DNA from: Chromatiaceae bacterium
GTDB taxonomy: Bacteria; Pseudomonadota; Gammaproteobacteria; Chromatiales; Chromatiaceae
Length of the DNA: 64,000 nucleotides
Assembly: GCA_024235315.1 (NCBI GenBank)
Contig: JACKMP010000002.1
Location: 310,001-374,000, forward strand
Reading direction: 5' to 3'
Under the pieces are notes generated by a model. That model was not told the DNA's origin. It was given only the letters and a program-made list of their open reading frames with translations, and ran no database searches. Every line of letters begins with the position of its first letter. Position 1 is the stretch's first letter. Positions 40,739 through 49,560 of the stretch are shown here, in pieces. The translations under genes and the position numbers were made by a program.

Positions 40739-43300
40739 ATGGCCGACCATGTCCTGTATCAGGGGCATGGCCGGCGTATTGAAGCCCGCCCAGGCACCAT
40801 GGATAAGCTGCAGTATTACGTAAACAGTTTCGGCGATCGGTACCTGTACGACGTCAACCGCAGTCTGTTCAACCAGGTCGGTGCGGACAACATCTTCAGA
40901 CGCCGGTTCGGCGACCGGTTGTTCGACAAGGACAGCCTGACAGTCGTCATCGGCACGGATTCCGGCCTGCTGCCTCGCTATATCCAGCAACAGGGCGTGC
41001 CCGACGGTTCACGCTACCTGTTTATCGAGCTGGACCAGCTGCTGCCAACGATCGACGACGCTGTCACCGGGTTGGATGAACATATCCACCTGGTCGGCCA
41101 AAGCGGCCTGATCGACGCGCTCAAACCGGTCAACTTCGCCGACTACGCCAATATCGGCGCAGTGCGGCTGATCGAATCGCTCGGGGCGACCGACGCCTTC
41201 ATCGGTGACTACCGCGATCTCGTTGCAGATATCCGGCGTCAACTCGACGGCGTGTTGTGGGCGCACGGGGTGCAACTGAGCAACCCGTCTTTCGTGCGCC
41301 GCCAGCTCGAGGACCTGATCGAGCACCATGTGCCGGCACAGGTACTGCGCAACACGTTCAGCGGCAAGACGGCCGCGCTGCTCGGCGGAGGACCCTCGCT
41401 GGACGACATGATTCCGTGGATCCGCGAGCACCAGCAAGCACTCGTGATCATTGCGGTGTCGCGTATCTGCCGCCGCCTGCGCGACGCAGGCATAACGCCG
41501 CACATCGTGGTGTCGATCGACCCGACGGAATTCAGCTTCGACATCAGCAAGGAATTCCTCGACCTCGACCCCAAGGTCGTCCTCGCGCACGCCAACCACG
41601 TCGCCTTTCCGCTGCTTGCGCAATGGCACGGCCGCAGCGTTTTCCTGGACCGCCGTTACCCCTGGGTAAGCAAAGAGGAGGCCGACAACATCAGCGCTGC
41701 AGGGCCGACAGTGACCAACACCGGCTTTGCACTGGCGATGGCAATGGGCTTTGGCACCATCGTGTTTGCCGGGATCGACCTTTGTCACAGCGTCGAGGGC
41801 TATACCCACGCCAGGGGAAGCAATGAGTTCGATGCCGGCCCGAAACTCGGTGTCGCCAGCATGCGCGTGACGACCAACAGCGGACGCATGGCGGAGACCA
41901 CCGCGGACTTCTACAACGCCATCTCGTCCTTCAGTGCCCAGGCCAGGAGCGCGGGACAGCTCGGCGTGCGCGTCATCAATCCGTCGGCAGGCGCCGCCGT
42001 GATGGATGCAGTCGAGCATATCCCGCTCGAACAACTGCAATTTGCTGCCTGCGAGAAAGACCCCTTCGAGCTGTTGCACGCGTGTATCGACGGCGATTCG
42101 CCGGCGCAGCGCCTTCGCAACTATGCAGCAATGCAGCGCGAGCTGGCCCGGGCGCACGGCCGCCTGCGCAAGATCATCAGCCTCGCGGAGGAGGCGTTGC
42201 GCTGCAACGACGGCCTGTTCGGCCGTGCCGGCAAGGCCGCCGATTTCCGCCACAAGGGACGCATGGACAAGATCGAACGCCAGCTCGACAACAAGCTCAA
42301 CGACCTCTCTTCGATCGTCCGCATGTTCAGCGCCCAGGCGTTCCTGCACATGCCACCATCAGACAGGGAGTGGACCGACGACGAAATCGAACAGGCAGGC
42401 AAGACCTATTACAGCGCCTACCGAAACAACGCCCAGCAGATCCTCGAACTGGTGGAACAGGCCCAGCACCGGGTAGGCAGCGCCATCGCCGAGGACAGTG
42501 AGAAACCGGATTTCGACCGCCTGTTTGCGCAGTGGGAGTCGGATCACATCCCCGGCCGTGCCCGCGTGTGGCGGCACAGACACCCGCAGGCCGCGGCACA
42601 ACTGCCGCCAGCGCTCGCGCGGCGATTCGATGCCCTGGACGAGGACTTTCGCGCGATCATGCAGACGCGCGAGACGTCGCACGCCAAGAAGGTCCGTGCA
42701 GAGACGGCGCTGGGCCCGGTACGCGGCAAACTCCAGGTACTGTTCAAAGAGCGCAACGTCGAAGAACTCAGCAACGCTGCTGAGCAGCTCTCTCGCCAGG
42801 AGGGCGCCGAAGCCAGTCAATTGCGCATGCTCGCCACCGGTTATCTCGCCGAGCTGGCTGGCGACGCAGAGGCGGCTTTCGATCACTATGGCGCACTGAT
42901 CGAGCTGGTCCGCGAAGACCTCGACACCGGGGCGACCGATGAGCCGAATCCGCGTCTCGAGGACGCATTGCGGCGCATGGCGGTGATCGCGATGTCGCAA
43001 CAACAGCACGAACAGGCATTGTTGATCCTCGAGACCCTGGCCGGATTCTCCCCGGCCTATTCGCAGCAGTATGCCGAGTTGCTGCGCCTGTCCGGCGACA
43101 CCCAGGCGGCAGCCGATGTCTACACCAACTACCTCACCAAGGCGCCCGGCGACCTGGCCGCGATGTTGCGTCTCGGCAGGCTGTATCAGACCATGGGCGT
43201 CGACGACGCGGCCAGGACCGCGTTCAGCTACGTGCTGGAAAAAGATCCCGACAACAAGGCGGCCATGGCGCTGCTGCAACAAAGCGAGACAGCGGCCTGA
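40739..43300 (+). CDS. Maf-type flagellin glycosyltransferase (DUF115) fused to C-terminal TPRs
   Basis: An 853-residue protein. Residues about 200-400 hold the DUF115/Maf core: TAALLGGGPSLDDMIPWI, ITPHIVVSIDPTEFSFDIS, VTNTGFALAMAMGFGTIVFAG and DLCHSVEGYTHA. Maf proteins transfer pseudaminic or legionaminic acid from CMP-sugars to flagellin Ser/Thr. The region after about residue 690 has TPR units (AAFDHYGALIEL, ALLILETLAGFSPAYSQQY, DTQAAADVYTNYLTKAPGDL), extending the usual Maf length. It lies 39 bases after flagellin copy 3 and two bases ahead of legB. Confidence 0.9.
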   Translation: MADHVLYQGHGRRIEARPGTMDKLQYYVNSFGDRYLYDVNRSLFNQVGADNIFRRRFGDRLFDKDSLTVVIGTDSGLLPRYIQQQGVPDGSRYLFIELDQLLPTIDDAVTGLDEHIHLVGQSGLIDALKPVNFADYANIGAVRLIESLGATDAFIGDYRDLVADIRRQLDGVLWAHGVQLSNPSFVRRQLEDLIEHHVPAQVLRNTFSGKTAALLGGGPSLDDMIPWIREHQQALVIIAVSRICRRLRDAGITPHIVVSIDPTEFSFDISKEFLDLDPKVVLAHANHVAFPLLAQWHGRSVFLDRRYPWVSKEEADNISAAGPTVTNTGFALAMAMGFGTIVFAGIDLCHSVEGYTHARGSNEFDAGPKLGVASMRVTTNSGRMAETTADFYNAISSFSAQARSAGQLGVRVINPSAGAAVMDAVEHIPLEQLQFAACEKDPFELLHACIDGDSPAQRLRNYAAMQRELARAHGRLRKIISLAEEALRCNDGLFGRAGKAADFRHKGRMDKIERQLDNKLNDLSSIVRMFSAQAFLHMPPSDREWTDDEIEQAGKTYYSAYRNNAQQILELVEQAQHRVGSAIAEDSEKPDFDRLFAQWESDHIPGRARVWRHRHPQAAAQLPPALARRFDALDEDFRAIMQTRETSHAKKVRAETALGPVRGKLQVLFKERNVEELSNAAEQLSRQEGAEASQLRMLATGYLAELAGDAEAAFDHYGALIELVREDLDTGATDEPNPRLEDALRRMAVIAMSQQQHEQALLILETLAGFSPAYSQQYAELLRLSGDTQAAADVYTNYLTKAPGDLAAMLRLGRLYQTMGVDDAARTAFSYVLEKDPDNKAAMALLQQSETAA

Positions 43301-43302
43301 GC

Positions 43303-44301
43303 ATGCACAAAGTACTGGTCACCGGCGCCGACGGCTTTATCGGCTCGCACCTTTGCGAGGCCCTGGTCACCGCCGGCTACGCGGTGCGGGCCTTCGTCTA
43401 CTACAACAGTTTCGGCCATTGGGGCTGGCTCGATTCCGCGCCTGCGGACGTCCAGGACGCACTCGAGATATTTGCCGGCGACATCCGTGATCCACATGGT
43501 GTGCGCACCGCGATGCAGGGCTGCGACACTGTTCTGCATCTCGCCGCGCTGATCGGCATCCCGTATTCCTATCACTCACCCGACGCCTACGTGGACACCA
43601 ACATCCGTGGCACCCTGAACGTGGTCCAGGCCGCGCGCGACCTCGGCGTCGACAGGGTGGTCCACACCTCGACCAGCGAGGTCTACGGGACTGCGCGCTT
43701 CGTTCCCATCACTGAGGAACACCCGTTGCAGGGGCAGTCACCCTACTCCGCCACCAAGATCGGCGCCGATCAGATCGCCTTGTCATTCCAGCGCTCGTTC
43801 GGCACACCGGTAACGGTGATCCGCCCCTTCAACACCTTCGGCCCACGCCAGTCGGCGCGTGCCGTCATCCCGACGATCATCACCCAGATCGCTGCCGGCC
43901 AGCGCGAGATCAGGCTGGGCTCACTGCATCCGACGCGCGACTTCAGTTACGTCGCCGATACGGTGCGAGGATTCATCAGCGCGGCAGAAACCGATGCCGC
44001 AGTCGGCGAGGTCGTCAACATCGGCAGCAACTTCGAGATCAGCATCGGTGACACCGCACAACTGATCGCCGAGCGGATGGGTGTCGACATCACCATCGTC
44101 AGCGACGACCAGCGCCTTCGACCGCCGGACAGCGAGGTCGAACGCCTGTGGGCCGACAACAGCCGGGCCCGTGACCTCCTCGGTTGGCAGCCCGGGTACG
44201 GCGGTCGGGACGGCTTCGCCCGCGCCCTCGGGGAGACCATCGACTGGTTCGTGCAGCCCGGAAATCTTCGCCAATACAAGCACCATCGTTACAACATCTG
44301 A
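43303..44301 (+). CDS. legB: LegB-type nucleotide-sugar 4,6-dehydratase (legionaminic acid pathway)
   Basis: A 332-residue short-chain dehydrogenase/epimerase. VLVTGADGFIGSHL is the NAD-binding motif; YSATKIGADQ holds the catalytic Tyr-x-x-x-Lys pair, with TSTSEVYGT before it. The protein closely follows LegB, which acts on GDP-N-acetylglucosamine in the first committed step to legionaminic acid. It is two bases after the Maf gene. The next pathway gene, legC aminotransferase, is not adjacent. Confidence 0.85.
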   Translation: MHKVLVTGADGFIGSHLCEALVTAGYAVRAFVYYNSFGHWGWLDSAPADVQDALEIFAGDIRDPHGVRTAMQGCDTVLHLAALIGIPYSYHSPDAYVDTNIRGTLNVVQAARDLGVDRVVHTSTSEVYGTARFVPITEEHPLQGQSPYSATKIGADQIALSFQRSFGTPVTVIRPFNTFGPRQSARAVIPTIITQIAAGQREIRLGSLHPTRDFSYVADTVRGFISAAETDAAVGEVVNIGSNFEISIGDTAQLIAERMGVDITIVSDDQRLRPPDSEVERLWADNSRARDLLGWQPGYGGRDGFARALGETIDWFVQPGNLRQYKHHRYNI

Positions 44302-44579
44302 AAGGCTGGTGACGCACCTGGGGCATTCAGCGAGGTTACGGCGGGACAACAGCTCGAAAACCGCGCGCCATCGGAACCTTACACAGCGCCCCGCCATGCT
44401 AGACTCCGCGAATTGCAATCGCCCGATCGAAGGCCGATGCAGCAGCGGCCCTGCCGCCCCGTTAGTCAGCACGTACCAGCAACGCCAACTGGCAGCGGGG
44501 ACAATTCAGGAATTAGCCGATTCGGCCGATAGCCCGCTGCAGTGATTGTTCCAATGGAAATAACAACTACTGGATCGTT
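44302..44579. other. Intergenic region upstream of fimV
   Basis: No gene is evident in these 278 bases. A candidate sigma-70 promoter is CTTACA at 44378-44383 and TAGACT at 44400-44405, 16 bases apart, pointing to fimV. This would separate fimV from the maf-legB transcript. Confidence 0.4.
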
Positions 44580-46661
44580 ATGCCGATGCATCTTCTACGC
44601 CCATTGCTGCTGATATCCCTGCTCGCACCGCTGGCGAGTCTTGCGGTCACCCTTGGCGAGGCACGCGTCAACTCGTTTCTGAACCAACCGCTGGATGCAG
44701 AGATCGACCTGATCGGCCTGGCACCGGGCCAGCACGAAGACCTGCGGCTGCGCGTCGCCAACCAGGCGCACTTCGAGCGCCTCGGCATCATCTACGACCA
44801 TTTCCTGGCCGACCTGCAGTTCGACGTCGTGCAGTCCGCTGACCGCTGGCTGGTGCGTATGCGCAGCGACCGGCCGGTTGCCGAACCTTTCATCGATTTT
44901 CCGGTGCAGATGACCTGGCCCGGCGGCCAGTTGATCAAGCAGTACACCCTGCTGCTGGACCCGCCCAAGCGGATCCAGCCGGCGCGCGCCGCCAGCGTGC
45001 GGCCGGCCACGGTCGCTGCTGCACCGCAGGCTACGCCGATCACGAGCGGGGCTGACGTCTACGGCCCGGTACGCAGCGGCGAAACGCTGTGGCCCATTGC
45101 ACAGAAACTCAAGCCGCGCGGCATCACCACCCAGCAGATGGCAATGGCGCTGCTGCGCGCCAACCCGCAGGCCTTTATCGACAACAACGTCAACAACCTG
45201 CGTGCCGGCGCGACCCTGACCATACCGCCACGCGGCTTCGTCGAAGAACTCGACGCTGCAACCGCGCGCGCCGAGTTCTCCGCACAAAGCCGCCGCTGGC
45301 AGGCCCCCGTGGCCACCTCGCCGCGCACCATCGAGACAGTGGCGCCGGTTCCGGCCGCACCACCGGCGCCCGAAAAACCGACGCCGCCACCGGCACAGGC
45401 AGCACCAGAGCGCAGCGCCGAGGTCGAGACCAAACCGGCCGACGCACAACTGCGCATCCTCAACGAGAAAGAAAAGACCGATGCCAAGCCGGGCAGTGAC
45501 CAGGCGATACAGGAACAGCTGCTGGTCACCATGGAAGAGATCGAAAGCAACCGCATCACCACGGGCGCCATCGAATCCCGCCTGGCGCGCCTGGAAGAGG
45601 AGCTCAACCGCATGCAGCGGCTGGTCGAGCTGAAAGATGCCCAGATCGAGGCCCTGCAATCGGAGGTCGCGACGCGCGAGACCCTGCAGCAGGAGGCGCA
45701 GGTCGCCGAGCCAACACTGCCTGCCGCGGTACCTCCAAAACTGCCCCCGGCGCTCGAAAGCAAGCTTGATACGACACTTGCTCAGGTCGCACCGGCGCCG
45801 GCGCCGGTCGTGACGATCGAACCCCTCGCCCCGACGCAGGCCACTCCCCCAGCCCAGCCGCTGTACGAGCAGTACCTGTGGATCGTATGGGTCGTGCTTG
45901 GACTGCTCGGACTGAGCGCGTTGATGATGCTCGCCCGGCGGCCACAGGCCGTCGAGGCCGCGGCACCGATGGCTGACCTGCCGCGCGTGAACCGCGAGAC
46001 CAAGGCCGCCTACCGCGCCGAAAGCGCGCCGCCGGCCAAGGCCGACCTCAAACAGGCTGAGGCGGACCTCCGCACCCTGGCACAGGAACTCGCCGATGAG
46101 CCGGCGACGGACGCTTATGACGACGTCGTGCCCGAGGAATTACCGGAGCTGGACCTCGCAGCAGCGCGCCGGGCCGTTCAGGCCGAGCGTGCCGGCGGCG
46201 GCCTGACCAATTCCCTGCTCGACACCATGATCGACGAAAGCAAGCTGCTGGCCGAACCGCCAGAGACGGTGGGACTGGACACCGAGTTCACGGATGACGA
46301 CATCGCCTCCTGGGTCGCCGAGCTCGGTGCCGAGGCCGAACGTGCCGATATGCGCAGCGCGAACGACGAACAGATGGCGGCAGACGATGACATCCCCAGC
46401 ATCCTGACCGAACTCGACGACCAGTTGACCTCGGCCGACAGCGTCGACTCGCCGCGCAGCACCGGCATAGAACTCGAGCCGATCGATGACGCCGACAGCA
46501 TCGAGGACGATACCTTCACGATGAGTCTCGACCTCGCCCGCGCCTATCTCGAGATTGGCGACCATGACGGCGCCAAAGACATGCTCAACCAGGCGCTCAG
46601 CGGGGCGCGCAGTCCCGATCACCGGCGCCAGATAGAAGAACTGCTGCAGCAGATCGACTGA
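44580..46661 (+). CDS. fimV: FimV-like polar hub protein (pilus/motility regulator)
   Basis: A 693-residue inner-membrane protein. A signal segment (about 1-22) is followed by a beta-rich N-terminal domain (LGEARVNSFLNQPLDAEIDL) and a LysM-like peptidoglycan-binding region (about 160-215, SGETLWPIAQKLKP). A Pro/Ala/Glu-rich and coiled-coil stretch precedes a transmembrane helix (about 430-452), and an acidic cytoplasmic tail ends with the FimV TPR (LARAYLEIGDHDGAKDMLNQ). It is shorter than well-known FimV proteins. FimV organises the pole for type IV pili and chemotaxis; it interrupts the legionaminic acid genes here. Confidence 0.9.
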   Translation: MPMHLLRPLLLISLLAPLASLAVTLGEARVNSFLNQPLDAEIDLIGLAPGQHEDLRLRVANQAHFERLGIIYDHFLADLQFDVVQSADRWLVRMRSDRPVAEPFIDFPVQMTWPGGQLIKQYTLLLDPPKRIQPARAASVRPATVAAAPQATPITSGADVYGPVRSGETLWPIAQKLKPRGITTQQMAMALLRANPQAFIDNNVNNLRAGATLTIPPRGFVEELDAATARAEFSAQSRRWQAPVATSPRTIETVAPVPAAPPAPEKPTPPPAQAAPERSAEVETKPADAQLRILNEKEKTDAKPGSDQAIQEQLLVTMEEIESNRITTGAIESRLARLEEELNRMQRLVELKDAQIEALQSEVATRETLQQEAQVAEPTLPAAVPPKLPPALESKLDTTLAQVAPAPAPVVTIEPLAPTQATPPAQPLYEQYLWIVWVVLGLLGLSALMMLARRPQAVEAAAPMADLPRVNRETKAAYRAESAPPAKADLKQAEADLRTLAQELADEPATDAYDDVVPEELPELDLAAARRAVQAERAGGGLTNSLLDTMIDESKLLAEPPETVGLDTEFTDDDIASWVAELGAEAERADMRSANDEQMAADDDIPSILTELDDQLTSADSVDSPRSTGIELEPIDDADSIEDDTFTMSLDLARAYLEIGDHDGAKDMLNQALSGARSPDHRRQIEELLQQID

Positions 46662-46748
46662 AGGGAACCCCGAATGCACCGGGGGCGCTCGGCCATCGTG
46701 CGCAACTGCTAATATCCCGTGCATGCTCGATCGAATGGCGACAGGCTG

Positions 46749-47891
46749 ATGCGCATTTGCGCCGTAACCGGCTCACGTGCCGATTGGGGCTTGTTGAAGC
46801 CGGTGTTGATGCGCCTGCGGGCATCAACCGCCAGCATGCAGCTGGTCGTCACCGGCAGCCACCTCGATACCCGCTTTGGCCACACGGTCGACGATATCCG
46901 GGCCGATGGCTTCACCCCCGATCGCCAGGTCACCCTGGATCTGGAAGGCGACGACCCCTGTGCGGTGGCCAAGGCGATGGGCAGAGCGGTCGGTGGCATC
47001 GCCGAGGCCCTGCATTCACTGCAACCCGATATCCTGGTGGTCCTCGGTGACCGCTACGAGATCTTCGCCGCGGCACAGGCGGCACTGCTGCTGCGTATCC
47101 CGGTCGCCCACATCGCCGGTGGCGACATTACCGAAGGCGCATTCGACGACGCGATCCGTCACGCGATCAGCAAGCTGTCGCACCTGCATTTCACCACCAA
47201 TGCCGAGGCAGGCCGTCGCGTCCTGCAGCTGGGCGAGGCGTCTTCCCGTGTGTTCATCAGCGGCAGTCCCGGGATCGATGCCCTGATCGGGACGCCACGT
47301 TGGGACCGTCAGCAGCTGCAACGACACATTGGCTTCAGCCTGCGCCGACGCAACCTCGCAATCACGTTCCATCCCGTCACCCTCGACGATACCGAACCGG
47401 AGGCACAGATCGCCCCGCTGCTCGCTGCGCTGGAAGCAATGGACGACACCACGGGCCTGATCTTCACTGGCGCCAACGCCGACAACGGTGGACAGCGGAT
47501 CAACCGCCTGCTGCGCGATTTCGCAGGTACCCACGACAACGCCTGCTTCTGCGTCTCGCTCGGCCAGGCCGGCTACTACAGCCTGGTCGAACAGGCGGAC
47601 CTGGTGGTCGGAAATTCCTCCAGCGGCCTGTACGAGGCGCCGTCGCTGCACACACCGACACTGGATATCGGCACGCGCCAACAGGGACGGTTGCGTGGAC
47701 CCAGCGTGCTGCATGCAGAGAACGAACACATCGCGATCGGGCGTATGATCGAATCGATACTGCGCGATCCGCCGCAGGACTTCAGCAACCCCTATGGCGA
47801 CGGCGTCGCCAGCCGGCGCATTGCCGATGTGCTGCTGGCAATCGATGACCCACGGCAGCTGCTGATCAAACACTTCGTGGAAGCGAACTGA
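46749..47891 (+). CDS. legG: Hydrolysing UDP-N-acetylglucosamine 2-epimerase family protein, NeuC/LegG type
   Basis: A 380-residue sugar 2-epimerase. MRICAVTGSRADWGLLKPVL is the family start; LVVLGDRYEIFAAAQAALL, IAGGDITEGAFDDAIRHAISK and VVGNSSSGLYEAP are the active-site and substrate-binding segments. In this context it would convert the GDP-diacetyl-amino sugar to a 2-epimer and free the nucleotide. ATG 46749 starts at the conserved motif. Its stop overlaps the legI start by one base. Confidence 0.88.
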   Translation: MRICAVTGSRADWGLLKPVLMRLRASTASMQLVVTGSHLDTRFGHTVDDIRADGFTPDRQVTLDLEGDDPCAVAKAMGRAVGGIAEALHSLQPDILVVLGDRYEIFAAAQAALLLRIPVAHIAGGDITEGAFDDAIRHAISKLSHLHFTTNAEAGRRVLQLGEASSRVFISGSPGIDALIGTPRWDRQQLQRHIGFSLRRRNLAITFHPVTLDDTEPEAQIAPLLAALEAMDDTTGLIFTGANADNGGQRINRLLRDFAGTHDNACFCVSLGQAGYYSLVEQADLVVGNSSSGLYEAPSLHTPTLDIGTRQQGRLRGPSVLHAENEHIAIGRMIESILRDPPQDFSNPYGDGVASRRIADVLLAIDDPRQLLIKHFVEAN

Positions 47892-48970
47892 TGGGCACCC
47901 ACAACGACACGGTCTACGTCATCGCCGAGGCGGGCGTGAACCACAACGGGGATGTGCGGCGAGCCTTCGCGATGATCGATGTTGCCGCCGAGGCAGGCGC
48001 CGATGCGATCAAGTTCCAGACATTCGTCCCGGCGGCCCTGGTCAGCGCCGCGGCGCGCAAGGCCGACTACCAGCAGCGCAACGACCCGCAGAACGAAAGC
48101 CAACTGGCGATGCTGCAGCGCCTCACACTGGATTTCGACAGTCATTTCCAACTCCTCGAACACTGCGAGACACGCGGCATCGATTTCCTGTCATCACCGT
48201 TCGATGCGCAGAGCGCGCGCTTTTTGCTCGACCGCCTGCGACTGCGGCGGATCAAGCTTGGCTCGGGTGAACTGACCAATGCCCCGCTGGTGTGGCAACT
48301 CGCCACCGCCGACGTCGATCTGGTGTTGTCCACCGGCATGGCAACACTCGATGAGATCCACCAGGCCCTTGGCCTGTGCTGTCTGGCGATGGACGGCATC
48401 ACGCCGCACTCGGCTCAAGACTGTCTGGATGCGTTCGACTCAGAGCGGCTGCGCGGGCGTATCTCGATCATGCACTGCACCACGGAATACCCGTGCCCGT
48501 ACGACCAGGTAAACCTGCGGGCAATGGATACGCTGCGCACCTGCTTCGGGCTCGATGTCGGGTACTCGGACCATACCGCCGGGATCGCGGTCAGCCTGGC
48601 CGCGGTCGCACGCGGCGCGCGCATCATCGAAAAGCACTTCACCCTCGACCGTGCGCTGCCAGGCCCGGATCACGCGGCCTCGCTCGAGCCGGACGAACTG
48701 AACGACCTGGTCGCCGGCATCAGGGCGGTATCGCTGGCCCTGGGGCAAAGCGAGAAGTCGCCCGGCAGTGCTGAGCTGCGCAACGCCGAGGTCGCGCGCA
48801 AGTCACTGGTCGCCGCGCGGCCTATCCGCCGTGGCGAGGCATTCGACCAGGACAATCTGACCACCAAGCGGCCGGGCAGCGGACTCGCACCACTGTACTA
48901 CTGGTCGCTGCTGGGCACCGTTGCCGACCGCGACTACGCGGCCGACGAGCCGATCGGCGAACCACGATGA
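47891..48970 (+). CDS. legI: N-acetylneuraminate synthase family, legionaminic acid synthase-type
   Basis: A 359-residue enzyme that condenses phosphoenolpyruvate with an acetamido-sugar to make a nonulosonic acid. Visible: VIAEAGVNHNGDVRRAFAMI, DAIKFQTF, KLGSGELTNAPL, DVGYSDHTAGIAV (active-site His) and EKHFTLDRALPGPDHAAS, plus the C-terminal SAF domain (ARKSLVAARPIRRGEAF). It follows legG with a one-base overlap. LegI rather than NeuB or PseI is inferred from partners LegB and LegG. Confidence 0.9.
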   Translation: MGTHNDTVYVIAEAGVNHNGDVRRAFAMIDVAAEAGADAIKFQTFVPAALVSAAARKADYQQRNDPQNESQLAMLQRLTLDFDSHFQLLEHCETRGIDFLSSPFDAQSARFLLDRLRLRRIKLGSGELTNAPLVWQLATADVDLVLSTGMATLDEIHQALGLCCLAMDGITPHSAQDCLDAFDSERLRGRISIMHCTTEYPCPYDQVNLRAMDTLRTCFGLDVGYSDHTAGIAVSLAAVARGARIIEKHFTLDRALPGPDHAASLEPDELNDLVAGIRAVSLALGQSEKSPGSAELRNAEVARKSLVAARPIRRGEAFDQDNLTTKRPGSGLAPLYYWSLLGTVADRDYAADEPIGEPR

Positions 48971-49560
48971 TCCGGCGCAGCGGCCCCCGTTCCGAACCCG
49001 TCGAACCCGCCGAATCGTTTGCGGCCGTGCGCGATGCGTTGCTCAGCCGTCGGCGCTTTCTGATCCAGTCGGCGGGCGGCACCATCGCCTTGCTGTTCGG
49101 ACTTCGCAGTGTCGGCGCTGCCGAAGATCCGGACCCGTGGCCAACACTGGATGCCGTGCTCCGCCACCTGCTGCCGAGCGAACCGGACAGCCCTGGAGCA
49201 GAGGAGATCCACGCCCTGGATTACCTGCGCTTCGTGGTCGGCGACCAGAAGGTCTCCGCAGAAGATCGCCAGTTCATCGTTCAGGGCAGTCAATGGCTGA
49301 ATCAACTGTCACAGCAGACATACGCCCGCGCCTTTGTCGACCTGGACGACGCAAGCCGGGAGCTGCTGCTGCGCCGCACTGCCGCCTCTGCAGCCGGCGA
49401 GAACTGGCTGTCCACCCTGCTCAGCTACCTGTTCGAGGCACTGCTGACGGCCCCGGCCTACGGCGGCAACCCTAACGGCATCGGCTGGCGCTGGCTGTCC
49501 TATGTGCCGGGCTTTCCACTGCCCGGCCCGGGCACACGCTACCCCGAGCTGCCATTGTGA
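48967..49560 (+). CDS. Tat-exported gluconate 2-dehydrogenase subunit 3-type protein
   Basis: A 197-residue small subunit found with GMC dehydrogenases. It has a twin-arginine signal (SRRRFLIQSAGG) at residues 27-38 and a helical mature region similar to DUF gluconate 2-dehydrogenase subunit 3 proteins (LDAVLRHLLPSEPDSPGAEE). It starts in the last bases of legI (ATGA) and overlaps the GMC oxidoreductase gene, so it is coupled to both. Subunit 3 likely helps export the flavoprotein through Tat. Confidence 0.85.
   Translation: MIRRSGPRSEPVEPAESFAAVRDALLSRRRFLIQSAGGTIALLFGLRSVGAAEDPDPWPTLDAVLRHLLPSEPDSPGAEEIHALDYLRFVVGDQKVSAEDRQFIVQGSQWLNQLSQQTYARAFVDLDDASRELLLRRTAASAAGENWLSTLLSYLFEALLTAPAYGGNPNGIGWRWLSYVPGFPLPGPGTRYPELPL

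Noticed and set aside
41009..42349. 446-codon minus-strand open frame
   Set aside because: Antisense to the Maf gene; composition and lack of start signals show a shadow.
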